DNA of 64,000 nucleotides from Priestia megaterium. GTDB taxonomy: Bacteria; Bacillota; Bacilli; Bacillales; Bacillaceae_H. Of the stretch, positions 24,405 to 34,810 are shown piece after piece. Every line of letters begins with the position of its first letter. Within the stretch, counting starts at the first letter, position 1. The position numbers and the translations under genes were made by a program. The stretch covers positions 9,011 through 73,010 of the forward strand of contig NZ_CP085449.1 in NCBI RefSeq assembly GCF_023824195.1, in the 5' to 3' direction. Below the pieces are notes generated by a model. It had not been told where the DNA came from and made no database searches. It saw only the letters and a list, made by a program, of their open reading frames with translations.

Positions 24405-25364
24405 ATGATTCGAATAATCGCTATTACACAAGACTTACACGTCAAAGAAGATGTCCCCCTTGATTACTTATCTGACCCTTCAATTAAGTGGTTCTGGATA
24501 GATCTTGCCTCTCCATCTGAAGAGGAAGCAAAAGTGTTAGAGACGTTTTTCCACTTTCACCCTTTAGCTATCGAAGATTGTCTTCATCTATTACAACGTC
24601 CTAAACTTGATTATTATGAAGGTTACAGCTTTTTAGTGCTTCATTATTTAAATAGCAACACGTTAGATGTTGAAGAAGTAGACTTATTTATTGGGGAAAA
24701 TTATCTAGTGACCTTTCACTTTAAACCGGTACTCAGTATTGAAACAGTACGACAACGCCTTTTACAGCACCCTAGTGGATTTAATAAAGGAGTGTCCTAT
24801 ATTGCTTATGCGGTTCTAGACCAATTAGTAGATGATTACTTCCCAATTGTGTATGAAATTGAGGATAAATTAAATGCAATTGAAAGCAGAGATGCCAAAA
24901 AATCAATTGCTTTATTAATGAATGATGTTTTTGATATCCGAAGTGATTTATTAAAGCTTAGAAAAACCATTCTTCCTATGCGTGATCTGTTATATCGAAT
25001 TATTAATTCCGAACGTTTAAATATACCTGCGGAGCAGAAAGCCTATTTCAATGACATCTATGATCACTTAATAAAATTAACAAGCATGGTGGAAGCCAAT
25101 CGAGATATGACATCAGATATGAGAGATAATTACCTTTCACTTAACGCCAATCGGATGAACTCTATAATGATGACATTAACAATTATCTCCTCTATTTTCA
25201 TCCCCCTTACCTTTGTCGTAGGGTTATATGGGATGAACTTTGATCATATGCCTGAACTTCACTGGCACTACGGATATTATATTGTTTTAGGAATTATGGC
25301 TTTAATGACAATCGGTATGATTCTTTGGTTTAAACGAAAAGGCTGGTTTAATGTCAATAAGTAG
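24405..25364 (+). CDS. corA: CorA-family divalent-cation transporter
   Basis: A 319-residue CorA/MIT protein: a cytosolic domain of about 250 residues (PSEEEAKVLETFFHFHPLAI, then RPKLDYYEGYSFLVLHYL), a long stalk helix, then two C-terminal transmembrane helices. The signature YGMNFDHMPELHW sits at the pore entrance between them (GMN at about 280). CorA pentamers import magnesium, and some members move cobalt or zinc. Length and architecture are normal. The start follows GGAGGAGCAGCATC, and a terminator-like stem follows the stop. Confidence 0.92.
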   Translation: MIRIIAITQDLHVKEDVPLDYLSDPSIKWFWIDLASPSEEEAKVLETFFHFHPLAIEDCLHLLQRPKLDYYEGYSFLVLHYLNSNTLDVEEVDLFIGENYLVTFHFKPVLSIETVRQRLLQHPSGFNKGVSYIAYAVLDQLVDDYFPIVYEIEDKLNAIESRDAKKSIALLMNDVFDIRSDLLKLRKTILPMRDLLYRIINSERLNIPAEQKAYFNDIYDHLIKLTSMVEANRDMTSDMRDNYLSLNANRMNSIMMTLTIISSIFIPLTFVVGLYGMNFDHMPELHWHYGYYIVLGIMALMTIGMILWFKRKGWFNVNK

Positions 25365-25398
25365 GAAGGGCTGGAAGGAAGCCTTCCTACTTATTTTT
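25362..25398 (+). terminator. Terminator after corA
   Basis: AGTAGGAAGG pairs with CCTTCCTACT and is followed by TATTTTTT. A second hairpin (ACACATCTCT / AGAGATGTGTTTTTTG) lies at 25518-25547. Confidence 0.75.
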
Positions 25399-25764
25399 TA
25401 AAATAAAAAGCTGCCATCTACGATTTGCCACTACTTTTTCATTATGCTAGTATGTACTCAATGGTTATCAATTTGCTTACTTTATGCATGGAGTTATAAA
25501 GTGAAAATTGAAACAAAAAACACATCTCTTAGAGATGTGTTTTTTGTCTTTATTATATGTGTATCTTCTCGCAAATCCCTACGTCTGTTTAAAGATAATG
25601 ATTACACAAATATATATTTAAAAAAGTATGTCTTACAATGAACAAATAGAAAACTACCTCGGGTCATCAGGGGAGGTAGGTTATAAGGGAAAATTAATAT
25701 GGAATTTATTTCATATTAATTCATATCGAATTTTTGCTATAAATACTATCTTTTCCATTACAAG

Positions 25765-26073
25765 CATATGTATAAAAGACAGCTTTTTTATACATTCTTT
25801 CTTTATCTATTCCTCTGAGAAAGCCTTTCATATCAAGGATGTATAAAAAGCTGTATAAACGATAAAGAGGACCTCTTGAAGAATCCTTGCTTACTAAGGG
25901 TTCTCTTTTTATATGTGTATCGGAAAGAGTGATTATGTTAACTAAACATGTATGCCATATGCAGGCTAAAAACAGAAAAAACTACCTTAGAGTTAGGAGG
26001 AAGGTAGTTTTTTCTGCTACATTTATTCAACCAAAGGACTGATACCTCACGGCGTCTTGAGTATTTTGCTCAA
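25765..26073 (+). repeat. Composite dispersed element, copy 3
   Basis: It opens with the 93-nt block (25765-25857) that is 91/93 identical to 18433-18525. A hairpin with AAGGGTTCTCTTTTT follows, then GATTATGTTAACTAAACATG with tail ATGCCATATGCAGG. A second strong hairpin (AAAAACTACCTT / AAGGTAGTTTTTTC) and TTGAGTATTTTGCTCAA end the unit. No coding capacity. Confidence 0.8.
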
Positions 26074-26538
26074 TTTGCTATTTATTATTCGTTTTATAAT
26101 CTTAAATAAAAAAAGAAACAGATCTAAAAAGACTGTTTCTTGTAAAATTCCAATCCATCATAATACTTTACCCCTTTGATCGAAAATGAAACATAAAATA
26201 TGATTATTTTTCATAAAACTTATTTTGCTTCTGATAAAGTACATTATGGTAACTAAAAATATATAGAGTACACAGTTTCTAAAGTTAGAAAGTTTTTTTA
26301 TAAAATAAGCGCACTATATTATTGTGGTAATAAATTTCCCATAATAAAACACAAAAGGTACCTAGAAATAGGCCACTGTATTTTGATCTATATAAAGACA
26401 AGATTACTTCTCCCATTGATATAGAGGCTTAAATAATAAAACACAAAGATGTACCATATTTATTTTTAATTAGTGTGACGGGTCTTATAAGAAGTAAAAG
26501 CTCTCTAATTTAAAAGAAATTCGAGAGCCTTTCAATGA
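26074..26538. other. Intergenic region with a further repeat half
   Basis: It contains ACATTATGGTAACTAAAAAT with tail AGAGTACACAG at 26241-26280, another copy of the TTATG/TTAAC motif, and a stem AGCTCTCTAATT / AATTCGAGAGCCT near 26500-26530 that would end the leftward DUF3189 gene. No gene is seen. Confidence 0.5.
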
Positions 26539-27045
26539 TTACTTAAATCGTTTATTTTCTAATACAATTACTTTTGAATTCGTTGACTTTCCTATTTGTT
26601 TCGTGTGTTCAACCAATTCCAGAATATTATGACAACATTGTTTGGCACCAACAACTAATAACGGTACACCGATGAAGTCAATTTTTAGCTCTCTGGACAA
26701 GAATCCTCCCATTGTCATAGCAAATGGAACAGTAGGTGATGTATTTGAAAAAACTATTTTTTCATGAATTTGATATTTTTCTTGTAATAATAGACTTAAA
26801 TTTTTTAAAGCTGGAACAACAAGTTTGGAGGACTTTCGACCAATTGTATAAACGGAATTCCCCTCTGTATCGACCCCATGAAAAATAATTTTCCCCATAT
26901 CAGAATGATTTAATTTATTGAAATAGTCAATATTTAATATTTCATCTTTAGTCAGTGTTCGACTAGTAGGTAATTTTTTTAAATGGTAAGCTGCTGCCAT
27001 AGAAGTGGTATGTGTTCCACCATAATCATTATAGATAAAAATCAT
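26539..27045 (-). CDS. DUF3189-family protein
   Basis: A 168-residue protein with the family opening MIFIYNDYGGTHTTSMAAAY, followed by HLKKLPTSRTLTKDEILNID and GKIIFHGVDTEGNSVYTIGR. The start is moved to the internal ATG because AAAGGATGATACC precedes it, whereas the earlier ATG has no ribosome site. DUF3189 proteins are small Firmicute proteins of unknown function, often linked to sporulating species. The C-terminal GAKQCCHNILELVEHT has adjacent cysteines. Confidence 0.8.
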   Translation of the reverse strand: MIFIYNDYGGTHTTSMAAAYHLKKLPTSRTLTKDEILNIDYFNKLNHSDMGKIIFHGVDTEGNSVYTIGRKSSKLVVPALKNLSLLLQEKYQIHEKIVFSNTSPTVPFAMTMGGFLSRELKIDFIGVPLLVVGAKQCCHNILELVEHTKQIGKSTNSKVIVLENKRFK

Positions 27046-27098
27046 GGTATCATCCTTTAGTTTTTGATTTATATCCATTATTACCGTTTATACAATTG

Positions 27099-27367
27099 CT
27101 AATTCAGGGATATATTAAGAGTGTTAAATTTCTTAGTTAAACTTAATAGTATATAAATAAAAACTCTATTAGTAATACTGTTTACAACATTCTTAGCTTT
27201 GTTACCTTCTTTTATTGAAGTTACAAGTTCAAATATTATGACAAGAGTAAGTATAGACAAAACTATCTGTAGAGGTAAGTTAAATGCATATACAGATATT
27301 ACAATTAGAGCATATATAATACCTAAAATTATATTTTTTTATTATTAGTTTTTTCTTGATTACTCAT
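27099..27367 (-). pseudogene. Small membrane protein gene with frameshift in an A7 run
   Basis: A good ribosome site (AGGAGCTTTTCAA) precedes an ATG reading MSNQEKTNNKKI and then a stop. With one extra A in the A7 run the frame continues IILGIIYALIVISVYAFNLP, then VLSILTLVIIFELVTSIKEG and a hydrophilic end, to a stop at 27099. The joined protein would be about 88 residues with two membrane segments. Either the gene is broken or the homopolymer is a slippage site. Confidence 0.55.
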
Positions 27368-27415
27368 TTGAAAAGCTCCTTAATCGATTGAAAATATTTA
27401 GACAATCTGTTCTTT

Positions 27416-27583
27416 TTAAGTGAAGGTTTTTGTAACTAGAAGCATAATAAAGAAGATAATAGCGAATGAAAAACCTTGTACAACATAATTTGTATTTTTG
27501 TTATCTGCTTTTCTTCGTGTAAATAATTTTGTTAATATAAAAGAAAAGTAACATAGCCTACAATAATCTACTGCTGTAGACTG
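27416..27583 (-). pseudogene. Relic of a small membrane protein
   Basis: An open frame without a start codon reads LCYFSFILTKLFTRRKADNK, then NTNYVVQGFSFAIIFFIMLL and VTKTFT before a stop. The RRKADNKNTNYV-then-hydrophobic pattern resembles the C-terminal end of DUF2178-type membrane proteins. No ATG or ribosome site exists upstream, so it is probably a decayed gene. Low certainty. Confidence 0.3.
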
Positions 27584-30500
27584 TTATTGTTTTTAATAAG
27601 AAACTTCTTTATCAGATACTCCTTATCTCAAGATAATGCATTTTGTAGTAAACTGATATAGTATAAAGCTAATCTTCCTAGCCAGTAGCATTGGTGTTTT
27701 TATCATACTGATCTCATTATATAGGCAATACAGTCCCCCCTATTCCTTTCATTTGTTAAAAGCTGCATCTTAGTTTTTCGAGGGTTATTAAATGGGGATA
27801 TACTATTATTAAGATGCTAAGATGAATCATTAGTTTTGAGAATCACAGAGGATGGAAGTATGAAACAAAGAATATGTATTAAACAATATTCAAAGAGCGA
27901 TCAGCCATTTTTGCTTTTTACTATGACGATGCTCACGTCAGCCCCTATTAGACGTGATCATAATATGAAACGTTAAACAGTGAGTTTTACCAATCTCCAC
28001 AACGGAAGTGTGCAAGTTACATGATATGCTGTTACAGGATTTGAATTTTACGGACTTGCTGCATGAATCGGCTGTTTATCTACAATCTTCTTTCGTCCCT
28101 TACCCTTGGTAAAAGTCTCATATTACCTGCTCTACCGTTCACGGATTATTATAGATCATAGCTGGAGATGTTCTAACTGTACACATTGTCATTCCTTACT
28201 AGTTTTTCGGTTCAACAAGGGTTTCCATGATGTTGACAACTTTGAATTTACACGTGGTACACAGTATGATTATGGTATGTACAACATGAATAGAGAACTA
28301 TATGGGTAGAGCCTTAGTTTCGGATGCTCTTTTCTTTACATACGTAGAAAGTACTTCGAGTAAGTGCGCTAGCGCAGACACCATGTCCTAGTCAAGCACC
28401 TCTGCTTCCATCTATAAATCTTGGCTCATAGTAATCCGGACGCTAGCTAGTGCTGCAGATAACGATTATATTAACTGATTACAACCATGAAGTTTAAGTC
28501 TTATTGTGACTATGTATTCTTTTAAAAGCATTCCTTGTCTGTTCCCCTACGTTCGAGGCCTTCATTCATCTACCGCTCGAATGCAATCCGGATAGTAAAC
28601 ATTTTGGATAAAGCACCTTAAAAGTAAGATTCACGAAGAAAACCAGTTGTAAATTGATGGCATTAAGTTCGAAACAATTCATCAGATATCTAAATTTTTA
28701 CAATTTCGTGAAGGAGTGACTCTCATTACAGCATGAATCAGGTACCCTATCAGTTTGGATAAGAAGCAATTGATAAGCCATAATAGGACATGAATTAATT
28801 AGAGGAAGGTGGAATGCCATTTTAGATACTTATTCCTGTTCTCATTGCCTACCTTTAGTAAGGAAAAAGAGATATAACGACGGTGGATGTGGAGAATATA
28901 ATAAGTCGTTTTCATTGATATATTTTTATAGGATAGTTTCCTAAATATAAATGTTTTCCTGATACCCGTTATCAGTTAGAACGGAAAACATACAGTTATC
29001 ATTATAATGAAGAAGCAGCTGAATAAGCCATGATAGAAGTATTTTCATTCTATCCGTCCGTTATTTTAAAGATAGTTGAATGTATAATGGAATATGAAAT
29101 GTTATATTACTAAATCTTTACTTATCTATTCAAGATGATAAGTAAAATCCCTTATTAAGCAGCCTTGTATACTCTCTTAGATATAAACTAGTATGGTACT
29201 TTTCAGGATCAACTGCATAGTTACTAGATGCAGCTTTATCTTTTATTAATACATTTCCATTACTTAATACTACATTTCTACTGCATGTGCTTCTGTTTTA
29301 TAAAGAGTTTTATCAGTTGATATAATCGCTGATAGAACCATAATGGCGATAGCGTAAAGCCGTATTTCATAAGATCTCACTAGTCCTAAATTGAGCCTTT
29401 TACCAATAATATTCACTATGAACGGTAATGAAACACCAATAAGGTATTAATACGGCTTTATTCTCAATTGAGAAATTGAGGATAATCATTGATGATACTT
29501 TATTATGATAGTCAAGATGCTTGCGTGATCCCGATCGGGTATGGAATAATGCACGACCATAAGAGATAAGAAATGATAGAACACCATTTCAAACGAGCAA
29601 ACTGCACTCATTGCAATGACAATCTACTTTGGTAAAAAACTGTTTAACACATGATCTAATCCTACTTATTATTAGTAGTACTCGATGTTAATATCAATGA
29701 GGCGAGCACGGTGATCTGATAAAAGAGTTTAAATAATATACAGATTGAGGAATAGATGATCCTTTCATTAAACATAACACCAATTAAATATAAATCAGTT
29801 CTGATCGATGGTGCAATACTTTGTAAAGAAAAAACAAGAGTAAGGAAGGTAGAGAATAGTAGTATGTACTCAATAACTTAGAAGATAAAGTGGAAAATCC
29901 AATAATAAGAGAAAATAATTTCATGATCTACAATATAGTACCTAGCGTCGGTGACTCGAATCCTTGATATAAAGAGACCTATTTAACATAAGTACTGATT
30001 CAAACTGTATGATAATATCCAGAATATTTGCTGACTCACAGGTCAATTTGCTCATGATAGCTAAAACCAATATATTGATAATAGACTTAGCTGGAAAAGT
30101 GGAACTAGTAAACAATTAGAGTGGAGAATTTTAAATTCATAGAAAAGTACCTCCAGATTATACTAATATTATAGTTTATCAAAGTAGCTTTCAATATTAA
30201 TGTTAAGTGGAATTTGTTTAATTCCAGCATTTTTTAACGTACATAAGTATTTTAGCAAACATTATTTATATAGGATCTCATTTGCTTTCTTTATTTATTT
30301 CTCCGTAATACATAAAAGATGGACATAATTCAATGATCGTTATTACTCCGATGATTTATATGATATTTTTCTGGCCTTATGAAACTTATTAAATACGGCT
30401 TTGTTAGCATGACTACTACTGAGTTTAAATCAACAGATGATAGTTTGATGACTTTTCGAAAAAGACAATTATGATGTATTAATTTTTTATAAGGAATTAA

Positions 30501-31161
30501 TTGGTGCAAAAGAATGAATGATTTGCTAGTGTGAAAAAGGTGAGAAAGAGAATCCTCAATAGATGCGCAAAATACGTTACAGTAAATTTTAATGTAAGGA
30601 TGATATTGCATGATGATTAGATCGTGATCAGGGAAATAACATTGGACAAAAAGTTTCCATTGCCGTCATAGTTGCTTCTATCCGGGATCGATGATGAAAC
30701 TGCTTGTCTTATAGTATGATCAGCACAGTGGCGTGGTGGATATCATACTTCAAAATATGATAATCTCTCGCTGGTATGGGATAGTCAAATAAGAAATATA
30801 AATGAAGAGCCAAAGCTCTCAATCGACAACAAATGGTCAATAACTAATTCAGCTTCTTATACCATTTAAGTGTGGATAAATTTCATATCAGAACTTAATA
30901 TAATATAAAATGGATTTTCCAATCTCCATAAAAGGATATAAGAAAGTAGAAATCCTTATTGAATTGTTGCAACCATGGTAAAATTAATATCAGCAACTAC
31001 TAAAAGATGATGCAATATTGTCAAGATGAGATGGTGTGAAATATTCATTATTGGAGGCGGTGTAGCTACATCTCTAAGGAAAATAGCTCTAAGTACTCTG
31101 TATATAGAATTATTTTTTTCAAATACTGTAAGTAAAAACTCTCTCTGTAGGAGTGAAAAAA
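27584..31161. other. 3.6-kb region without credible genes
   Basis: All six frames are densely interrupted. The longest frames (67 codons at 28106, 93 at 30330) lack ribosome sites and show no family resemblance. Base composition is like the rest of the window. I cannot recognise any tRNA, rRNA, riboswitch or insertion-element end. A weak internal similarity exists (GAAGCAATTGATAAGCCATA near 28765 and GAAGCAGCTGAATAAGCCAT near 29010). Decayed genes or a long untranslated RNA are both possible. Confidence 0.5.
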
Positions 31162-31782
31162 TTGAGAAGAGACAAAAACAAAACACTTCATCTATTTTTA
31201 CTATTGGTTGTTACTGCAGTTTTTATCTGGTCAGTTATCAAGCCTGCCGGGTACTTGATATGGATATTGGAGGTTAGCCCTGCCGTTATCGGACTAATGA
31301 TTGTCCTTGCAACATACAATAAATTTCGCCTCACTAATCTCTCTTATATTATTATTACAATTCTAGCCATTATGATGTTTGTTGGCGGTCATTATACATA
31401 TTCAAAAGTACCCCTTTTTAATTGGGCAAAAGATATCTTTCATTTTAATCGAAATCACTACGATCGTTTTGGACATTTTCTAAAAGGCTTGTTTGTAATT
31501 GTAATAAGAGAAATATTATTACGGAAAACACCAATAACCAAAGGTTATTGGTTATTGGTCATTGCTACAAGTATTTCACTTGCGATCGCTTCCTTGTACG
31601 AAATCATCGAATGGTTATCCTCTAAAATAACAAGGGAAGGAAAAATAACTAAAAGCTTTTTAGGTATGCAAGGCGACATTTGGGATGCACAATGGGATAT
31701 GTCGCTTACCTTAGTTGGTACAATTCTTGCTTTACTTATCCTTTCAAAGCTACATAACCGTCTCTTGAAAAAATTTAAATGA
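31162..31782 (+). CDS. DUF2238 (YjdF-like) membrane protein
   Basis: A 206-residue protein with about six membrane segments. The family motif HYDRFGHFLKGLFVIVIREI lies in the middle, followed by SISLAIASLYEIIEWLSSKI and MQGDIWDAQWDMSLTLVGTI. The acidic residues within membrane segments (EIIEW, GDIWDAQWDM) are conserved in the family and suggest proton or metal handling, but no activity is established. A TTG start with AGGAG eight bases upstream is preferred; a GTG three codons earlier abuts the ribosome site. Confidence 0.85.
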   Translation: MRRDKNKTLHLFLLLVVTAVFIWSVIKPAGYLIWILEVSPAVIGLMIVLATYNKFRLTNLSYIIITILAIMMFVGGHYTYSKVPLFNWAKDIFHFNRNHYDRFGHFLKGLFVIVIREILLRKTPITKGYWLLVIATSISLAIASLYEIIEWLSSKITREGKITKSFLGMQGDIWDAQWDMSLTLVGTILALLILSKLHNRLLKKFK

Positions 31783-31787
31783 AAAAC

Positions 31788-31820
31788 AGAAAAAACCACT
31801 AATCAGTGGTTTTTTCTGTT
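31788..31820 (+). terminator. Terminator after the DUF2238 gene
   Basis: AACAGAAAAAACCACT pairs with AGTGGTTTTTTCTGTT. A repeat-type TGAGTAGTTTGCTCAA follows at 31857. Confidence 0.8.
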
Positions 31821-31981
31821 ACGTATCAAACTTTCAAGAGTGAAACTTTACTATCATGAGTAGTTTGCTCAATATACAAAAGTTTATTCCTACTTGGATT
31901 TTCAAGGTATTTCCTGTAATTATTTTAAAAAACAATGTAAATCTTAATACATATATGACTATTAGAAGGAGTGAAAAAGGA

Positions 31982-32533
31982 ATGAAGACAAAAAAATATG
32001 TATTGGGACTCTTATCAACTATTTTATCAGTAGGGTTTCTTTTTGGTTGTAATGATAAAAAGGATGAAGCTGAGCCTGATCCAACTGAAGAACCGTCTGA
32101 ACAAAAAGCACAAAATACTCGTGACAACAATGATCTGCGAGACGTGGGATTTCAACCCGACGGTGATCAGAATAATAATGTAGATAATAATAACCAGACA
32201 CGATTAGAGGTAGCTGATAAGGCTGCGGATCGTATTGTTAAATTAAATGAAGTAGACACGGCAAATGTGATTGTTACAAACCGAAATGCATACGTGGCTG
32301 TTGTTTTAAAGAATGGAGCAAACGGAGAGGTAACCGACCGTTTAAAAAAGAAGATTTCAGATCAAGTAAAAGCTACAGATAAAGATATTCGAAATGTGTA
32401 TGTGTCATCCGATCCTGATTTTGTGAATCGTATGGAAGGGTACGGAAATCGAATTAATGAAGGTTCGACAAGAAATGGCCTATTTGAAGATTTTACTGAA
32501 ACCGTTAAAAGAGTATTCCCTAACAATCGTTAA
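31982..32533 (+). CDS. YhcN/YlaJ-family sporulation lipoprotein
   Basis: A 183-residue lipoprotein with signal peptide and lipobox LFGCN (Cys at about 23), an acidic linker, and a C-terminal YhcN/YlaJ domain: RLEVADKAADRIVKLNEVDT, then ANVIVTNRNAYVAVVLKNGA and VKATDKDIRNVYVSSDPDFV. Family members sit in the spore inner membrane or forespore and affect germination. The ATG follows AGAAGGAGTGAAAAAGGA; an earlier frame start would not give a signal peptide. Confidence 0.87.
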   Translation: MKTKKYVLGLLSTILSVGFLFGCNDKKDEAEPDPTEEPSEQKAQNTRDNNDLRDVGFQPDGDQNNNVDNNNQTRLEVADKAADRIVKLNEVDTANVIVTNRNAYVAVVLKNGANGEVTDRLKKKISDQVKATDKDIRNVYVSSDPDFVNRMEGYGNRINEGSTRNGLFEDFTETVKRVFPNNR

Positions 32534-32576
32534 ATAAAAATGATGAGATATAACAAAGCAATTTTTTGTGTTTTAA

Positions 32577-32610
32577 AAAGAGAGGCCTCCTTATAGATTA
32601 AGGAGGTTTC
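32577..32610 (+). terminator. Terminator after the YhcN-like gene
   Basis: GAGGCCTCCTTA pairs with TAAGGAGGTTTC; the T run is short. Confidence 0.5.
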
Positions 32611-32755
32611 ATCTATGCTTCTCTCTCCATTATACGAAATGACTTAATAGTTATTTTTGGTTCCTTTCTTACAATCATAAGAGCATTAATCATGTAAGGG
32701 GTTCTTCGTTAGGAAAGAAGAGTCTGTCTATCTAAAATTGAAGGAGAAAATCGGG

Positions 32756-33301
32756 ATGGATTATAAAATATTCAGGAGAATTAATCAACTGGCTGGTCGC
32801 TATTCTATATTAGATATGCTGATGATATTGATTTCAAATAAGATACGTTATCTATTCGTTTTTGTATTAATGTTGATGTGGTTTCGAGGCTATTCACAAA
32901 GAAAAGTGACCGTATATGCCGTCATCTCTTCGACTTTTACGTTGTTGATTAACATGTTAATTCAATGTTTTTATTTTAAGCCTCGTCCATTTATGAAGCG
33001 TCGTGTCGGCATCCTTATTCCTTCAAAGATGAACTCCGCATTTTTAAGTATACATACGTTGCTTACAACTGCGGTATCCACTTCTATTTTTCTACGTGAA
33101 CGTCTTCTTGGGTCAGTTATGTGGATATTGTCCTTTTTAACAGGATTCTCAAGGATTTGGGTAGGGCATCATTATCCCTCTGATATTATCCGAAGCCTCT
33201 TTATTGGTAGCTTGACAAGTATTATCGTTGAGAAAGTCTTTGGTTCTCTAAAAGTAATGAACCGAAAATCAAAAAAGTATTATGCCCAAATACGTAAATG
33301 A
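32756..33301 (+). CDS. PAP2/BcrC-like protein with altered active-site motif
   Basis: A 181-residue protein aligning with undecaprenyl-pyrophosphate phosphatase BcrC along its length: YKIFRRINQLAGRYSILDML at the start, YFKPRPFMKRRVG (motif 1) and TGFSRIWVGHHYPSDIIRSL (motif 3). Motif 2, normally SFPSDH, reads AFLSIH, losing Pro and Asp while keeping Ser and His. The start is the ATG behind AAGGAGAAAATCGGG. It would act at the outer membrane face, recycling the cell-wall lipid carrier and affecting bacitracin tolerance, if active. Confidence 0.8.
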   Translation: MDYKIFRRINQLAGRYSILDMLMILISNKIRYLFVFVLMLMWFRGYSQRKVTVYAVISSTFTLLINMLIQCFYFKPRPFMKRRVGILIPSKMNSAFLSIHTLLTTAVSTSIFLRERLLGSVMWILSFLTGFSRIWVGHHYPSDIIRSLFIGSLTSIIVEKVFGSLKVMNRKSKKYYAQIRK

Positions 33302-33533
33302 AGCATTTTCATTAGCTAATAATGTCTCGATTCTGTACTTGCTTTAATAATTGGTTAAAGCAGTTGCTATAGCGAAGGCTTCTACTAATAACGATAAGAT
33401 AAAGCACTTAAGGAAAAAAGTCCCTAATCTCCGCATTTTCAGTTATAAAATATGTATTTAGGCTAATGAGTTAAACAAACTTACCGATCTCCTGTAGTTT
33501 ATCATCGAGTTTTATACATATGAGATTTTAAAA

Positions 33534-34334
33534 TTATTCATTGCTTAAGTCTCTTTTTGTTTTATAACTGGATTTATTTAAGACAAATCCTGTAATTAGC
33601 TCATTAAATTGAACCCACTTTTTTGTAGGCAGTTGGTGACCCTGTTGTGGTAAAACAAAGAATTCAGCATGCTTACATTTATTTTTATACTCTTTCATAT
33701 AGTGGGTAGTCCAATCCTTTTTCCCACCATATATAAACAACAAAGGCATAGTTAAATGATGAAGTTTGTCTAAACAGTTATAGTGTAATGAATGATTATA
33801 GTACTGATACCATGATTCGTGATCTGCTTTTTTCATATAACTAACTAGGCTCTTTCTTAGTGTCTTGTCCCGAGTATGACTTATAGAAAGGCTTTTTATT
33901 AATATGTTTAGGTGTTCTTTTACCATATACATTCCTATTTTATGTAATAGTTGTCCAGGTATATCTCTTACTATAGGGTAAGTTCCTGAGAAAACTAATA
34001 ATTCGATTCTATCGGGATGATAAATAGCCAGCTCTTGAGCAATTAGACAGCCAGCAGAATAACCACATATGATAGCCTTGTCTAAATGCAGCGCATCCAT
34101 AAAACGCAATACTTCGTTTGCATAGAAGGAAATTGATACAGTTTGTTCAGCTTTAGGACTTCGTCCATGACCACTTAAATCTGGAAAGATGACTCTCATA
34201 TGCTTGGATAAATCGTATTGATAATGGAAGACTTTATTTCCCATGCCAGGTGGATGAATAAAGATGACTGGCATACCCTGTCCACGCTCTTCATAATACA
34301 AGTATTTATTAGTGTCTATTTCAATAAAAGGCAT
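33534..34334 (-). CDS. Alpha/beta hydrolase
   Basis: A 266-residue hydrolase: oxyanion region VIFIHPPGMGNKVFHYQYDL, FPDLSGHGRSPKAEQ, nucleophile elbow ICGYSAGCLIAQEL (Ser at about 94), acid region YGGKKDWT near 215 and catalytic His in PQQGHQLPTKKW near 240. There is no signal peptide. The start follows GGAGTGAGAAATAATC. It resembles general esterase/epoxide-hydrolase-like proteins of Bacillus; the substrate is unknown. Confidence 0.87.
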   Translation of the reverse strand: MPFIEIDTNKYLYYEERGQGMPVIFIHPPGMGNKVFHYQYDLSKHMRVIFPDLSGHGRSPKAEQTVSISFYANEVLRFMDALHLDKAIICGYSAGCLIAQELAIYHPDRIELLVFSGTYPIVRDIPGQLLHKIGMYMVKEHLNILIKSLSISHTRDKTLRKSLVSYMKKADHESWYQYYNHSLHYNCLDKLHHLTMPLLFIYGGKKDWTTHYMKEYKNKCKHAEFFVLPQQGHQLPTKKWVQFNELITGFVLNKSSYKTKRDLSNE

Positions 34335-34570
34335 GATTATTTCTCACTCCAAAATCAATTAATAATTACTTTTTAGTTAAGGTTAATCTAGTTTATGAAA
34401 ACCAAGATCTTTTTTCATCTTACATTTAACTCAATATAATTAACTATTTGTGCTGTATGGTTTAAAATCAAAGATCCTTTTTATTATTTATTATGAGGTT
34501 ATTATAGTAAGACTATACAGACTAAAAAGGGGGAGATTTTAGAATTGTTAATAGGATTTCTGATAATGCT

Positions 34571-34707
34571 GATTATGTGAACTAAACATGTATACGATAC
34601 ACAGTTTAAAAAGCAGAAAAACTCCCATCGGTTGGAAGAAAGTTTTTCTGCTTTTTAAGAGTTTGCTATAGTATGATGATTTATCCATCTTGAGTAGTTT
34701 GCTTAAA
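34571..34707 (+). repeat. Dispersed TTATG/TTAAC repeat with terminator
   Basis: GATTATGTGAACTAAACATG is followed by ATACGATACACAG, a hairpin (GCAGAAAAACT / AGTTTTTCTGC) and CATCTTGAGTAGTTTGCTTAA. Order and spacing match copies at 18.6, 25.9 and 41.35 kb. It lies in a 476-bp gap with no gene. Confidence 0.75.
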
Positions 34708-34810
34708 AGATAAACTTTTATTCATTTACATAAAAAGAAAAAACATTCATGACAGGTAGCTAAAGCTTATACATATAGTAAGAGATAAATTAATTAAAAA
34801 GGTGATTAGT

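Noticed and set aside
9008..26073. Repeated blocks considered as a CRISPR array
   Set aside because: Copies are kilobases apart, differ in length and orientation and contain terminators; there are no regular spacers and no cas genes.
28106..28309. 67-codon open frame inside the gene-poor region
   Set aside because: No ribosome site, no family resemblance, and it lies in DNA where all frames are broken at random intervals.
30330..30611. 93-codon minus-strand frame inside the gene-poor region
   Set aside because: No start signal, and the composition is not protein-like (scattered basic and aromatic residues, no domain). Probably chance.
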